A stretch of 64,000 nt of DNA from Rhizoctonia solani. Its lineage: Eukaryota > Basidiomycota > Agaricomycetes > Cantharellales > Ceratobasidiaceae. Location: assembly GCF_016906535.1 (NCBI RefSeq), contig NC_057373.1, positions 2,232,001-2,296,000 on the forward strand, in the 5' to 3' direction. The notes beneath the pieces were generated by a model, which saw nothing but the letters and a program-made list of their open reading frames with translations, did not search any database and was not told the DNA's origin. A program made the translations under genes and the position numbers. Shown here piece after piece: positions 14,946 through 24,988 of the stretch; within the stretch, counting starts at the first letter, position 1; the number at the start of each line of letters is the position of its first letter.

Positions 14946-16225
14946 ATGTCTACTCCCGTCGATAACAAGGCCGACGACCTCTCTCCCACTGAGCTCGCTA
15001 CTCTCCGCCGCAAGAAGAATGCCGATGCCCAGGCTGCCTTTCGCTCTCGCCGCGCCAACTACATTGCCAATCTCGAGGAGACTGGTATGTTACTACTGCT
15101 GCCTACCTCTCTTCAGTGCACTGACCTCCTCCCAGTCACCCGCCTCGAGTTTGTTGTCCGCCAGCTGCAGAACAACTGCCGAGAGGCCCGTGACATGCTC
15201 GAGGAGACCAAGCAAGAGAACATGGAGCTCCGAGCTACTATCAACTCGATGCGCCAGGCTGAACGGGAGCGGGAGCGAGTATGGCGGGCGCTCAACAACC
15301 GCGGCAATCCCCAGGCAACGCTCTCCGATGCCTCGTCCGACACCGACGGCTCCCTCGTGACCGCCAACTGCCAGCAACAGCTCGGCATGGTCCAGATGGA
15401 CAACTCTCTTATCGACTACCAGGGCCGCGGCCTCACCTATCCCCAGCCTGGTGAACTCTCGGTACACCAACTGCCGTCTCCGGCCGACACCATGAACGCA
15501 CTCCCCAGCTACGATGCCTACGCAAACCAGAACATCATGCTTTCTGGTGCCAACTACCCGCTCTTCAACGATAACCACCACGACGGCTCTGCCCAGTGGA
15601 ATGCTTCGATGGGCGGAGGAAACGCCTATTCGTCCATGGATGATGGTTCGGCCCCTGCTCCCATGACCTGCTCACCAGGTTCTGGCCAGATTATCATCCG
15701 GAACTTGGTGACGAGAATCAAATGGAACGCAACACCATGGTTCGCTTCCACAATTCCCCCGGTGCTCTCACCACGTTCGACCCCAGCGTCGTGAACATGC
15801 GCCACCCCAGCACACCCGCTTCCGCATCTGACCATGGAGCCTCGGAGGAAATCGAGTCCATGGACCCCCAGACACCACGTCGACTCACCCGCTCCCGCTC
15901 CCACCTTCGCCGCCAATCGGGCAGCGATCCCTATCCTACCCCCTCCACCGGCGGCTCCAGCGAATCCCGCCGCGAACGCCGCCGTGCCCGCGACGACAGC
16001 CCCGATGGTCCTGCCTTCTCCGACACCTTGGCTGTTATCAAAGCCCAAGCCTTTGGCACCGCACGCAAAACCCGTACCCGCGCCAACCGAGGTGTATCGG
16101 AGCACGCCGCTCGAGTTGCAATGGAAGTTCTCGAAGCCCGTGGGTTGTCCCTGGGTGTATCACTTGACGGTGCAGTAGACCGACGACGAAGACGGAGCAC
16201 GAGGGGTGTAGCCGACGAAGATTGA
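14946..16225 (+). CDS. bZIP transcription factor, with an apparent reading-frame break near 15690
   Basis: The start at 14946 gives MSTPVDNKADDLSPTELATL. The basic region RRKKNADAQAAFRSRRANYI has the bZIP NxxAAxxSR-like pattern, and the leucine zipper VTRLEFVVRQLQNNC follows after one intron (15085-15135). The middle is Asn/Gly/Pro/Ser-rich. The open frame from the start runs to about 15794, but from about 15690 the convincing protein (HPELGDENQMERN, later RRLTRSRSHLRRQ) continues in another frame to the stop at 16225. One missing base near 15690 would join them; no intron of normal size does so cleanly. The basic Arg-rich tail and the bZIP suggest a nuclear regulator; target genes are unknown. 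Confidence 0.8.
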
Positions 16226-17464
16226 GATCAACATCCAGCGATCTCCCGAAACGACTTTTTGTCCCGACCGTGTGATTCCTTTCTTTCACTTGCTTTGTCT
16301 TTTTTTGATTTGCTCTGTTGCTGTCTTGCGGGATATGAATACTTCGAATTTTCGTATCTTTTTTTTCTGTTCTGGACAACACTTTCCCTATCTCTCTCCC
16401 TCTCCATCATCTCTCTACTCGCATCTATGTATTCATCCACCAACTTGTCTCTTTAACTCGTGTCTCCTTACCCGATCCACTTTACGACCTATCCTACCTA
16501 TCCTCTGTACAGTGTATATGAACTCTCATGCGTTGTAAAATACCCCCTCCATGACTCCGAATCCCGCATTATGGCCCCCATGTTTTTTTGTTTTGTTTCT
16601 GTTTTTCTCCTTACGATAGCTTGCAATCCATTCAATTCATATATCTCTATTTTTGTTATATGAGACCCCGCGTGCTGTCAAACAGACTTCTCGCGGTAAT
16701 GAATTCATCCTCCCCGAACTACCCTAGAATAATTTGATCGGGCCCTCCCCGACGCAACGGACCTAATAAATCATGCCACCAGGGCCAAGCCAGTCAAGAC
16801 ATCGTGGAGTGGGCGATAAAACATATCGTCCTTGCACAGCACTCCGGACATCTCCTGTCCTGGCAAGGTCGCCGCGACAGCGACAAGTGACGTGCGCCAT
16901 CATCGGGGTTCTTCTCCTCTCCAAATCCGGCTCTAGCGAGAGACGTGTTAGATTGAGATGTTCGAACTTGCATGTATGCGCGGATGTTCCTTTTTAGGTA
17001 ATGCCAATATTGTGTGCGTGTGTGGGGTGATTTAGAGTCGAGCCGGGTTGGCCAGCCTTATCAATGAACCGAAGAAGAACCCAGGAGCTTAAACCTGCTG
17101 ACGTATCATATTGTGCGTTCTTATTAATTATAAGAATGACCAACTTCATCGCATGAATCGGGACTCTTGGCACGTAATGAACTTCAGGACGGTGATAACG
17201 GATGGTACTGATCCAGGGACTAGGGTATCGGTACTGCATACATTCAACCCGCTCACTCGGGGAAGAAGAAAAAACCAGATAATAAACACTCCAGATGTAA
17301 TAGTTAATGGATACAGCTTAACTCGCGGAAAGCACAACCCCGGCTTTAACCTCACCTCAGTCCCCCCCCCCCCAACGTAACTAAAAGTTCAAAGCTGATG
17401 CCGGCGGCTTGAGTTTTACAGCGAAATACCCGAACCGCCGATTCGAAAAAAAGCGGGTAAGGGG
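16226..17464. other. Non-coding stretch after the bZIP gene
   Basis: The first part (16250-16670) is a T-rich, pyrimidine-rich 3' flank with no sustained coding frame. From 16680 to 17464 I see no gene. A run of 12 C residues lies at 17362-17373. Confidence 0.5.
17362..17373 (+). repeat. Mononucleotide run, 12 C
   Basis: Twelve consecutive C residues follow cctcagt; the length may vary between isolates or be a sequencing artefact. Confidence 0.8.
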
Positions 17465-18164
17465 TTATACGTACTCGACGACCAAAAAAGCGATCCCGAG
17501 TGCTGCGATGGTGATTGTCGTCCAGGGGCGATTGAGATCGCCCGATGAGTTAGGGATGATCGTCGGGGAAGGGGTAGCGATGTCACTCGCACTCCCAGAG
17601 GTAGCGGTGAAGCTCAGAGGCGAGCTACTGGCACCACAGTGCGCCATTGGAGGGTCAGAACAAGTCGAATAGGCGAGCCGCCCACATCAACGATATAGTT
17701 CGATACCGATGACCAATGTCGATAAGAAACCCCCAGGATAAGTCCACGATTAGAAAGGACGTAAACTTGATAATGATCTGGTGATTTAAAACTCACACAC
17801 TAGGGCTACCTGAAACCGACGTCGAGGCAGACGTTCCAGGTGCACGAGTTGAAGTCGTGCCCACATCAGTACCAGCCTGTGTGCTGGAAGAACGTGTGGG
17901 TATGATCGTCGTCGTCGGTGTACTAACACTATGATGAAGTGTAGATCCATCAGTGAGTAGCCAAAACACCCGATCGCACCTCTACCTCCTAATTCCAACA
18001 CCCGGTGAGACTTACCTGGCACTGGTCGGACTTGTAGTAATAGGCAGCGTATTCGTGATCGGCGATGGGATAATAGGCGGACCAGTTTCTTGTTCCTTAG
18101 TAACCGAGACTAGGGCTAGCAGAAAAACAAGACGTAAAAGCGACCAGAACGGAATGCGCATCAT
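17465..18164 (-). CDS. Small Ser/Thr/Pro-rich secretory-pathway protein with terminal hydrophobic segments
   Basis: I do not recognise a family. A three-exon model (18016-18164, 17797-17928, 17465-17627) gives 147 residues in one consistent frame with good donors (gtaagt, gtgagt). Residues 1-22, MMRIPFWSLLRLVFLLALVSV, look like a signal peptide. The middle is Ser/Thr/Pro-rich (STPTTTIIPTRSSSTQAG, PSPTIIPNSS), and so a likely O-glycosylation stretch. The C-terminus TTITIAALGIAFLVVEYV is hydrophobic and could be a GPI-attachment signal or a single membrane span. The second intron (17628-17796, 169 nt) is longer than usual, so the internal boundary is less certain. The protein would sit at the cell surface. 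Confidence 0.5.
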
Positions 18165-18724
18165 CGAGGGCAGGTAAACCGCAAGCTTGGGAGAAGCTGT
18201 AGTGAAATAAGCTGCTTGTTTGGTAAAGCTGGATAACAAGATGATAGCCGGTGGATAAGTGGTGATCGACAAGATGACGATACTGGTGGTCACGATGGTG
18301 TTCGAGATGACGGGTTGGGAGTAATTAGAAGATGTGGCTGTTATGCTGCTTGATGTATGGCACGATTAACCCTTACATGGTAATTGTGGTTGAGAGCTGC
18401 GCTTGCAACGAGGTCAGATCACGAACACGATCATGACACAAACCACGCACATTACTCTATCGTTATGTTTCAGCCTCCAAGCGTTGGCGAAGAGTAAGAG
18501 CAAGAAAAATTCTGTTATTTTTATTTGGTATTATTGAAATGCACGTACAAATCTCAGTCGGATCAAACATCATCTTTAGAGCAATGAGCATTCTAACAAT
18601 CCATGTCTTTTCAATGCACAAAAATCTCCATGATACCCAATCAATTTACTATATACATTCTACAATCCTATCCTTGTAGACAAGCCGAGCTAATTAGTAA
18701 GTCTCTGGGGATGAGGAGAGGGAT
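18165..18724. other. Intergenic region between the small secretory protein and PP2A scaffold
   Basis: This should contain the promoter of the minus-strand gene ending at 17465 and the 3' flank of the PP2A gene. No other coding signal is seen. Confidence 0.4.
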
Positions 18725-20841
18725 CTACTTACACCGAACCTGGACTCCCAATGTCTTCTCTAACGCCCTGGTAGCAAAGTATCGTACGTCTGCGTCAGGA
18801 TCGTTGCGCAAACTTTCAAGAGCAGGCACAATCGATCGCTGCGCAACCTCGTGACCCTCGGGCGAGCCAGAAGCAGAAAGGGAGCCACCTAACTTTTCAA
18901 GGCATTTCGCAATATTGAAACGGATATTAGGGATAGGATCCGTGACGAGCTGAAGCATAGCTGGGAGAACGCTATCACGGATGACCTCTACGGTCAGGCT
19001 TGGTGCCATGGTCTGGGTTATAGATAAGTACGGGAAGATGATAAATGATGCGAGGACGTACAGCAATCGCAAATACCGTCGTCATTCGATGAAGATAATT
19101 ATTGTGATTGGCCATCGCAAGTACTTTGGGTATAATGGTTGTCTTGGCCCAGTCAACCCCAAATACTTCGGTCAGGCGCTTCAGGTTGACTGTCGCCGCC
19201 TCACGGATGCTATATACATTATCGCCCAACCACAACATGCAAAGATTGCTCAGTTGGTCGTCAAAAAATGTTACACCAAGCTGTGTCGAAAGAAGAGGGA
19301 TGTACTCGATAATGGCCTGTCGGACACGCCATTGTTTGTCGTCGGCCAATTCGATAATCGCGGGCAAGAGCGATTGCGAAAGCATCTCAATACCGATAAC
19401 TGCGCACTTGGATTAAATAAACGTCATCCGGTTATCAAATATTGACTCACCCCCAATCACTTGCTCCAGCTTTCCAATCAAGTTCAATCGGACCTCAGGG
19501 AACTCGTCTTTTAATAGGTGCATGAACAGAGGCAAAAGATGATCGATGGTGCCTTCCCGGCCGAGTAGCGGAGACAATCCAGCAATCTCCTTTCCGAGAG
19601 CAGCCCGAACATGTTGGGAGGTGTCCGTGGAGAGATCACGCACGCAAGGCAAGACACGAGCCAAGATGACATCACGATCAAGCAGTTTGGAAAATCCTAG
19701 GGTGTTGTGTGAGCCCATGAACCCGGTCCTCATGTACAAACGAAATTACCAGGAATCTGACTGGCGGACGCTGAGCGTACCTCGGCCTCGTTATCTTTCA
19801 GCAATTGAACATATGCGCCGACCATCTCATCTCGGATGATTTCTGGACCAACAACCGAAGCCAGCTACATAGCTCCTACGTAAGTGACCGTTAACCCCTA
19901 GACCAGTATATCATACAAACCTTCACAAAATTGTTGGCAACCATATACCTGACTCTCCAGCTCTTGTCTGAGACAGCTTGTCGAATCTGAGACAGCAATT
20001 GTTCTTTGACCTCTGCAGGCTTGAGTTGTTCCGCGATAGCGATGAGGGCCTCGACTGTCAACAAACGGACTGAATCTTGATCGTCGGATGCCAGCTTTTT
20101 GTAAATAGGCAAGCCTTCAGAGAGTAAATGTTCCTTGGAGAGCTTCTTGATAAACGGCTGTGCTCTTGGTTAGTATTTGTGGGTGCGTATGGGTGGATGC
20201 GACGCACACCGAGTCCCTTGGCGGCTGCTCGCCTGACCATGGGAGTATCATCGTGCGCAAGACTCGAGTAGAGTTTTCTAAGCTCATCCTTATGCGATGC
20301 GGAGGAAGGGTATGCGGATACATATAGTGCGGCCGCAGAAGTCCGAGAAGTAAACCAGTCACCACTCGAGAGCTTGCGAACCATAGGTACGAGATACTCT
20401 TCAACCTGGCGCGCAGATAATAGCCCGGCAATCTTGTTAATCGATTCTGTCGCCTAAATGGACATAAATAGCAAAATGCTTGACTCAAAAAAGTTACACG
20501 CATAGCGCAGTTACGCGTACCTTGTCGCGTACCAAGGTCTCCTCCATTGTCGACAATTTCTCAAGAACGGGTAATAGTAGGTGTGCATATTCGCGGCCAC
20601 CAATGTATTCCTCAAGCCCATTGCCAAGTTCCTCACCAATAGCGACCAGAACCTCGTCTTCGTCGTCGAGGGAGTCGAGTAGGAAGGGCACTAGTTCGTC
20701 GCGTGCGCGCTGGGGGCCAAGGGCAAGTGCAATAGTTGACACGCGGTGGATAGCATTCAGACGGAGCTGGACATCCTCAGACTTGAGCTCATCCATAAGG
20801 ATCGCAATCGGGTAGAGTTCATCCTGGCCTTGGGTGTCCAT
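18725..20841 (-). CDS. TPD3: Protein phosphatase 2A scaffold (A/PR65) subunit, HEAT repeats
   Basis: This is the scaffold that holds the catalytic C and regulatory B subunits of PP2A. The start at 20841 gives [20 protein letters not shown], followed by tandem HEAT repeats with the family signatures [105 protein letters not shown] and [16 protein letters not shown]. The last repeat is followed by LGVQVRCK and a stop at 18725, close to where PR65 proteins normally end. A gtaag-like sequence overlaps that stop, so an alternative last exon is possible. Several introns interrupt the gene (for example 19386-19447 and 19690-19790). Confidence 0.95.
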
Positions 20842-23185
20842 TCTGTAGGCGATAAGCACACTATCTGCTCAAGTGTAATATTCACTTGCCTCGGGTCTAG
20901 TCACGGTCAGGAGAATTGATAATTATGCGTGATACGAGGTCGTGGCAAGAACTGGTAATAATCGGTAATCGCGTGTATGTAACCCGTGTATGGGTGAAAG
21001 TGGGGCAAGGGTTGGCGGTTGTTTGTGTTTGGCCGCTCTCTAGCGCTCTCGACTGAAACAAGCGCCAAGACCCGCGATTGAACGACCACGCCTGAAAATC
21101 ATCTTCTTACACACTACAAACCCATGGTAAGACTGATCTAAACTAATTACTTCCGTAACACCTATATCTGCAACCATATACCGGGTCCGGCCCGGTCTTA
21201 TTGCATGTAAGCTTGCCGTTTGTCGCATGTTCAATGACCGCCCCGAGTTTGGGAGTCCAGTGGTCATTTTCAAGTACCTCGTACATGCGCAACTATACCC
21301 ACACCCTTCCAGTTAAGTGCATTCTGGTCCGCCAATTTCATCAAAGGCAAACATGAATAGGATCGACGCGCGCATGTAGCCTCTTCTCGACGTTTTCACG
21401 GACCTATCCGCAACATCCCTTTGCGCCCCTTGAGAAAGCCTCATCTTCACATAGGGCTAGAACCTATCCTCACTACGACGCTTATAGTCTAAATTTAGGG
21501 ACCTCCTTAAACCTCGTGTTAAACCGAATTATCCAAACCGAACGATGCTAGGCTGAAAACGAAAATTACAGATGCTGTGCTCGAAAGTCCTGACGGCTTC
21601 GTTCGGGGTGGGCATGATGCCAGTGATGATATAGCATGAACGGGATTCAGTGCTTTTTGACGGACCTATCATCGTTTGATGTTATCGACATACAGTTCAG
21701 CCTGATACGATTGGTTTTCAGTCCCCGATGTTCGCATGATGATATACCAGAGCTGTCACGGTACCCGCACGTTTGCCCGACACCGATGCTTGGTGCAGAT
21801 CGATACATCAAGTCTGGCACTGGCTTCGGCGCCAGAGTGATGTTTATTATCTGAATCTGACCGAGGATTCGAGGTTGACCATTGATACGTGGGCTCGAAC
21901 TTGAAGGACACGGAGAAACCATGCCTTGTTCGACGTTCTTATTTGAGCTTAACAGTAGTCCCAGGATATTAGAATCCGGGTCTATTCCTATAGAAGCAAA
22001 ACCGTGTAGCATTGTTGTCCATATCGCAAGTGCATTGTTGATTCCATAAGGTGGTAGAATCGTGTTTTGTACTTATTGCAAGACAGGCTTCAGGCGGTGA
22101 CCTTGCCTTGGAAATTCAACACTTTGTCATTTGAGGATGTTTTTTTACTTGTGCTATTGAGTAAGATTGTTTCAATACCTGTGGAACTATCATTATGCAA
22201 TGGAGGAATGTCAGCCCTATGGCCGAGGGCTGACTGTACGGGTCGATCTCCACATGTATTTACCTTATTCCATGGTACCTCTTTGATGAGCGAACCACAA
22301 GGTGTCTTGCCCAGCAAACCACACGTTTTATGTTCCTAATACCTTGGTTGAATTACGTTGGTGGATCTTAGGTATAAAACGATCCTCCCCCTTTTAGTAT
22401 GCACAGAACCATTACGTTCAGAATTCCTCTGGCAACTCATGAACTGTATGCGGTGAAATTAGAACCCTCTATGGTTCAAGGTGTGGCGCATTCAAGTAGG
22501 GGTTCAAAACTCTTGAGGTCCTGTAATTTAGCTTCAAAGCGTCAATCTTCTGTGACGCTGGAACCCTCAATGTCACCAAGATGCGCAAAGTGGAGCATTT
22601 GGTCGCATTCAGCCCGATTATATTGATGACACCTCGTAAGTTAATTCAAGTGGCCGCCACATCCCGGATCCCTCTGGTGATATCATTGTGAAACAGGTGG
22701 TATGAACCAATCATGGCGCGCGGCTGGTTAATATCCGTACCTTTCAGTTCCACAATCTAGGTTTACCTCCTGGTAATATGTGTTAATTATAGTGGCGGGA
22801 CCTCGATCGATACCTTAATTCCAACCATCGAGTAGAGTAAGAACGATCATAGGGTGTCACCCCTGAAATCACAGCCCTACTCTCAGGCCGTTACAACAAT
22901 CATATTCAGAACCGAATTGCCTGGTCATGGCGTTTTCTTAAGCACTATATTCCCAGTTTTATCACCAATCCATTGACAAGAAAGCAATGGGTACAATTAA
23001 CGCAAAACCCTTGTAATAAGTACACCTCAACCACTACCTACACTTCCCTTCCTGCCCTTTCTGCTCCTTTCGACCTTTTGTCTCAGTAGGTTCTCTCTAA
23101 GCTCATTCTCCACCCGTGTATTTACCGTCTTTTCCTAGTTACTTTATTTGTCAACCCTTGCCTATCCCGTTATTTTTCAAAAAAA
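20842..23185. other. 2.3-kb gene-poor block
   Basis: No coding gene or complete mobile element can be supported. Frames are short in all directions; the longest with a true ATG is a 121-codon minus-strand frame (21647-22012) without a known domain. 20842-21100 should hold the PP2A promoter. Composition is AT-richer than the neighbouring genes and looks like decayed sequence. Confidence 0.45.
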
Positions 23186-24828
23186 TCAACTCACGTCGTC
23201 TTTCTCATCCTGCCCCTCGCCCCATCGACTCTTCTTCCCAGATGCAGCTCCCTTGATGCTCAGCGGTTCGACATCGACTCCAGGTTCGCTTCTTTGGCGT
23301 TTGCGTGCGTTGGGAGAAGGTGAACGTGAAGTCGTTCGACGGGGCGAGTCCCGTCTGCGTGACGGTGGCGGCGGTGGCGAATCGCCCCTTTTTCTAGAAT
23401 CGTCTCTTCTGCGCGGAGAACTATCTCTCCTGCGTGAAGAACCGTCTCTTCTACGAGGTGGTGTGTCGTCTCTTCTGCGCGAGTCATCCCGACGACGGGG
23501 AGAATCGTCTCTTCTATTACGAACGGGCGAATCCCTTCGCTTTGGGGGTGGAGATCCGCTCCTCGATCTCGCGGATGGAGTCCTTGATGGCGAGCGGCGA
23601 CGATAGGGAGAACGTCTCCTTCCGCCTCCACGAGGAGGAGGGGTTATGGAGCGCCTGTTTCCTCTCGGGGAAGGTGAACGCCTGGCACCACGGGGTGAGG
23701 GAGAGCGTCTATTACCACGAGATGGTGAGCGTCTTCTGCGCGGAGGAGATCGACGACGTCCACCTGGGGATGGAGATCTGGGGGAAGGAGAGCGCCTGTA
23801 CCGCCTCCGTGGAGACGGGGACCTGCTTCGACTTCCAGATATGGAGCGGCGACGTGGCGGACCTCGCTATATGTTAGTTTCCATTATACAAAAATGCGTT
23901 AACCCAAATTCCATTGATGGAACGAGTAAAATTTGGTCGACCAAGAATGTGATGGATTGATTTAGTTAGTGGGAGAATCCATCAGTCCAGTTCCCATAAA
24001 CCAAACTCAATGAGAACTCACGTCTCCGCGTCCACCACCTCCACCACCGCCACCACGATTACCCCATCCCGAGTCGCGACCTCTACCACGGAACGAGTCT
24101 CCTCCACCGCGCCCACCGCCTCGGCCGCGCCTCTCACCTCTTTCGCGTTGACGAATCTATCGTGTACCACAGTCGGTCTCGGTTTTGACATTTCAACCCC
24201 CAAAAAAAAATGACTGACCTCGTCCAGACGCAAATCATGCTCGCCCCTACGCCTGGCTTCTGCAAGAGCCCGTTCGTCGGCCTCGTGCTTTTGTCTGAGC
24301 TCTTCTTTCTTTTCTTGCACGAACGATGCGGGGACTCCTGCGGGGGAATCTTGTGCTTCAAGCAAGAGGGCCCAGAGCGACGACATGAAGGCCGGAGTCT
24401 TGGATTCCAAGAACCCAGTAAGGTTAATTTGCATGACTTTTGGGTCGGGCTATGGTGACGAAAAAAAACAAATAAATAAATAAAAGTCAAGGTGAGTAGC
24501 CAGGTGAACAAGGTGGTACTCACAGGCTTCGACCGGTCCTCCAAAAGCCCCATGACATACTCGACCACGACCTCGTCCTCAAATCCAACGAGTTCGACCA
24601 CTTTTTTCGTTATCCACGGGCGCATGACCGAGAGTTCGACCTTGCGCATGTCAACTTTACGGTCAAACTCTGGGGGAAACTTGATCGACTTGAGTAGACG
24701 GTGTTCTTTATCGGCGAAGCGCCGATCCTAATAATGCCATGAGTTAGTTGGAGCTGAGAACAATGGATGATAAAATAAGCAATTACCTGCTCGGCAGACG
24801 TCCCCTTGAAGAATCCAGCATCGGCCAT
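23186..24828 (-). CDS. PWI-domain, Arg/Ser-rich splicing protein (SRRM1/SRm160-like)
   Basis: This is probably a nuclear RNA-processing cofactor that binds nucleic acid through its PWI fold. The start MADAGFFKGTSAEQ is at 24828. A PWI domain follows across exons: ADKEHRLLKSIKFPPEF, VELSVMRPWITKKVVELVGF (with the defining PWI-type turn PWI) and YVMGLLEDRSKP, then VMQINLTGFLESKTPAFMSS. After a charged helix (KKEELRQKHEADERALAEA) there are Gly/Arg-rich repeats (24010-24130) and a long Arg/Ser/Asp/Pro tail (23200-23870) with many RRRDDS and RRDDSPRR units. The tail ends DEKDDVS with a stop at 23186. SRRM1-type proteins share this PWI-then-RS order. The gene is head-to-head with the one at 24989. 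Confidence 0.85.
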
Positions 24829-24873
24829 GATGAGGAATAGGTCAAAGTGCGGAGCAATGAAGTGCGTGCCTGG

Positions 24874-24881
24874 TCACGTGA
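24874..24881. promoter_or_regulatory. Palindromic TCACGTGA octamer in a divergent promoter
   Basis: This perfect palindrome with an E-box core lies 46 bases upstream of the PWI gene start and 108 bases upstream of the plus-strand gene. A second core TCACGTG lies at 24915-24921. Confidence 0.5.
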
Positions 24882-24988
24882 TATCTTATGTTTGTGACGT
24901 TTTGACTCTGTTGCTCACGTGCCGTGGGGAATCAAGGCTTCGAGTAACGCGTATCTCATCGGCGACGACGACCAAGCTCGAAGCGACA

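Noticed and set aside
15093..15581. A 162-codon antisense frame across the bZIP gene
   Set aside because: It is the reverse shadow of the strongly coding, GC-rich bZIP exon and matches no family.
16773..16997. A 74-codon frame downstream of the bZIP gene
   Set aside because: No domain and no support for a start; it sits in the flank of the bZIP gene.
21647..22012. A 121-codon minus-strand frame with a real ATG in the gene-poor block
   Set aside because: No domain, no splice signals or promoter marks, and the length can arise by chance.
20842..23185. A possible transposon in the gene-poor block
   Set aside because: No reverse transcriptase, transposase, long terminal repeat or clear terminal inverted repeat could be read.
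23148..23606. A plus-strand frame full of Arg, Glu, Leu and Ser
   Set aside because: It mirrors the Arg/Ser/Asp repeats of the PWI gene on the other strand.
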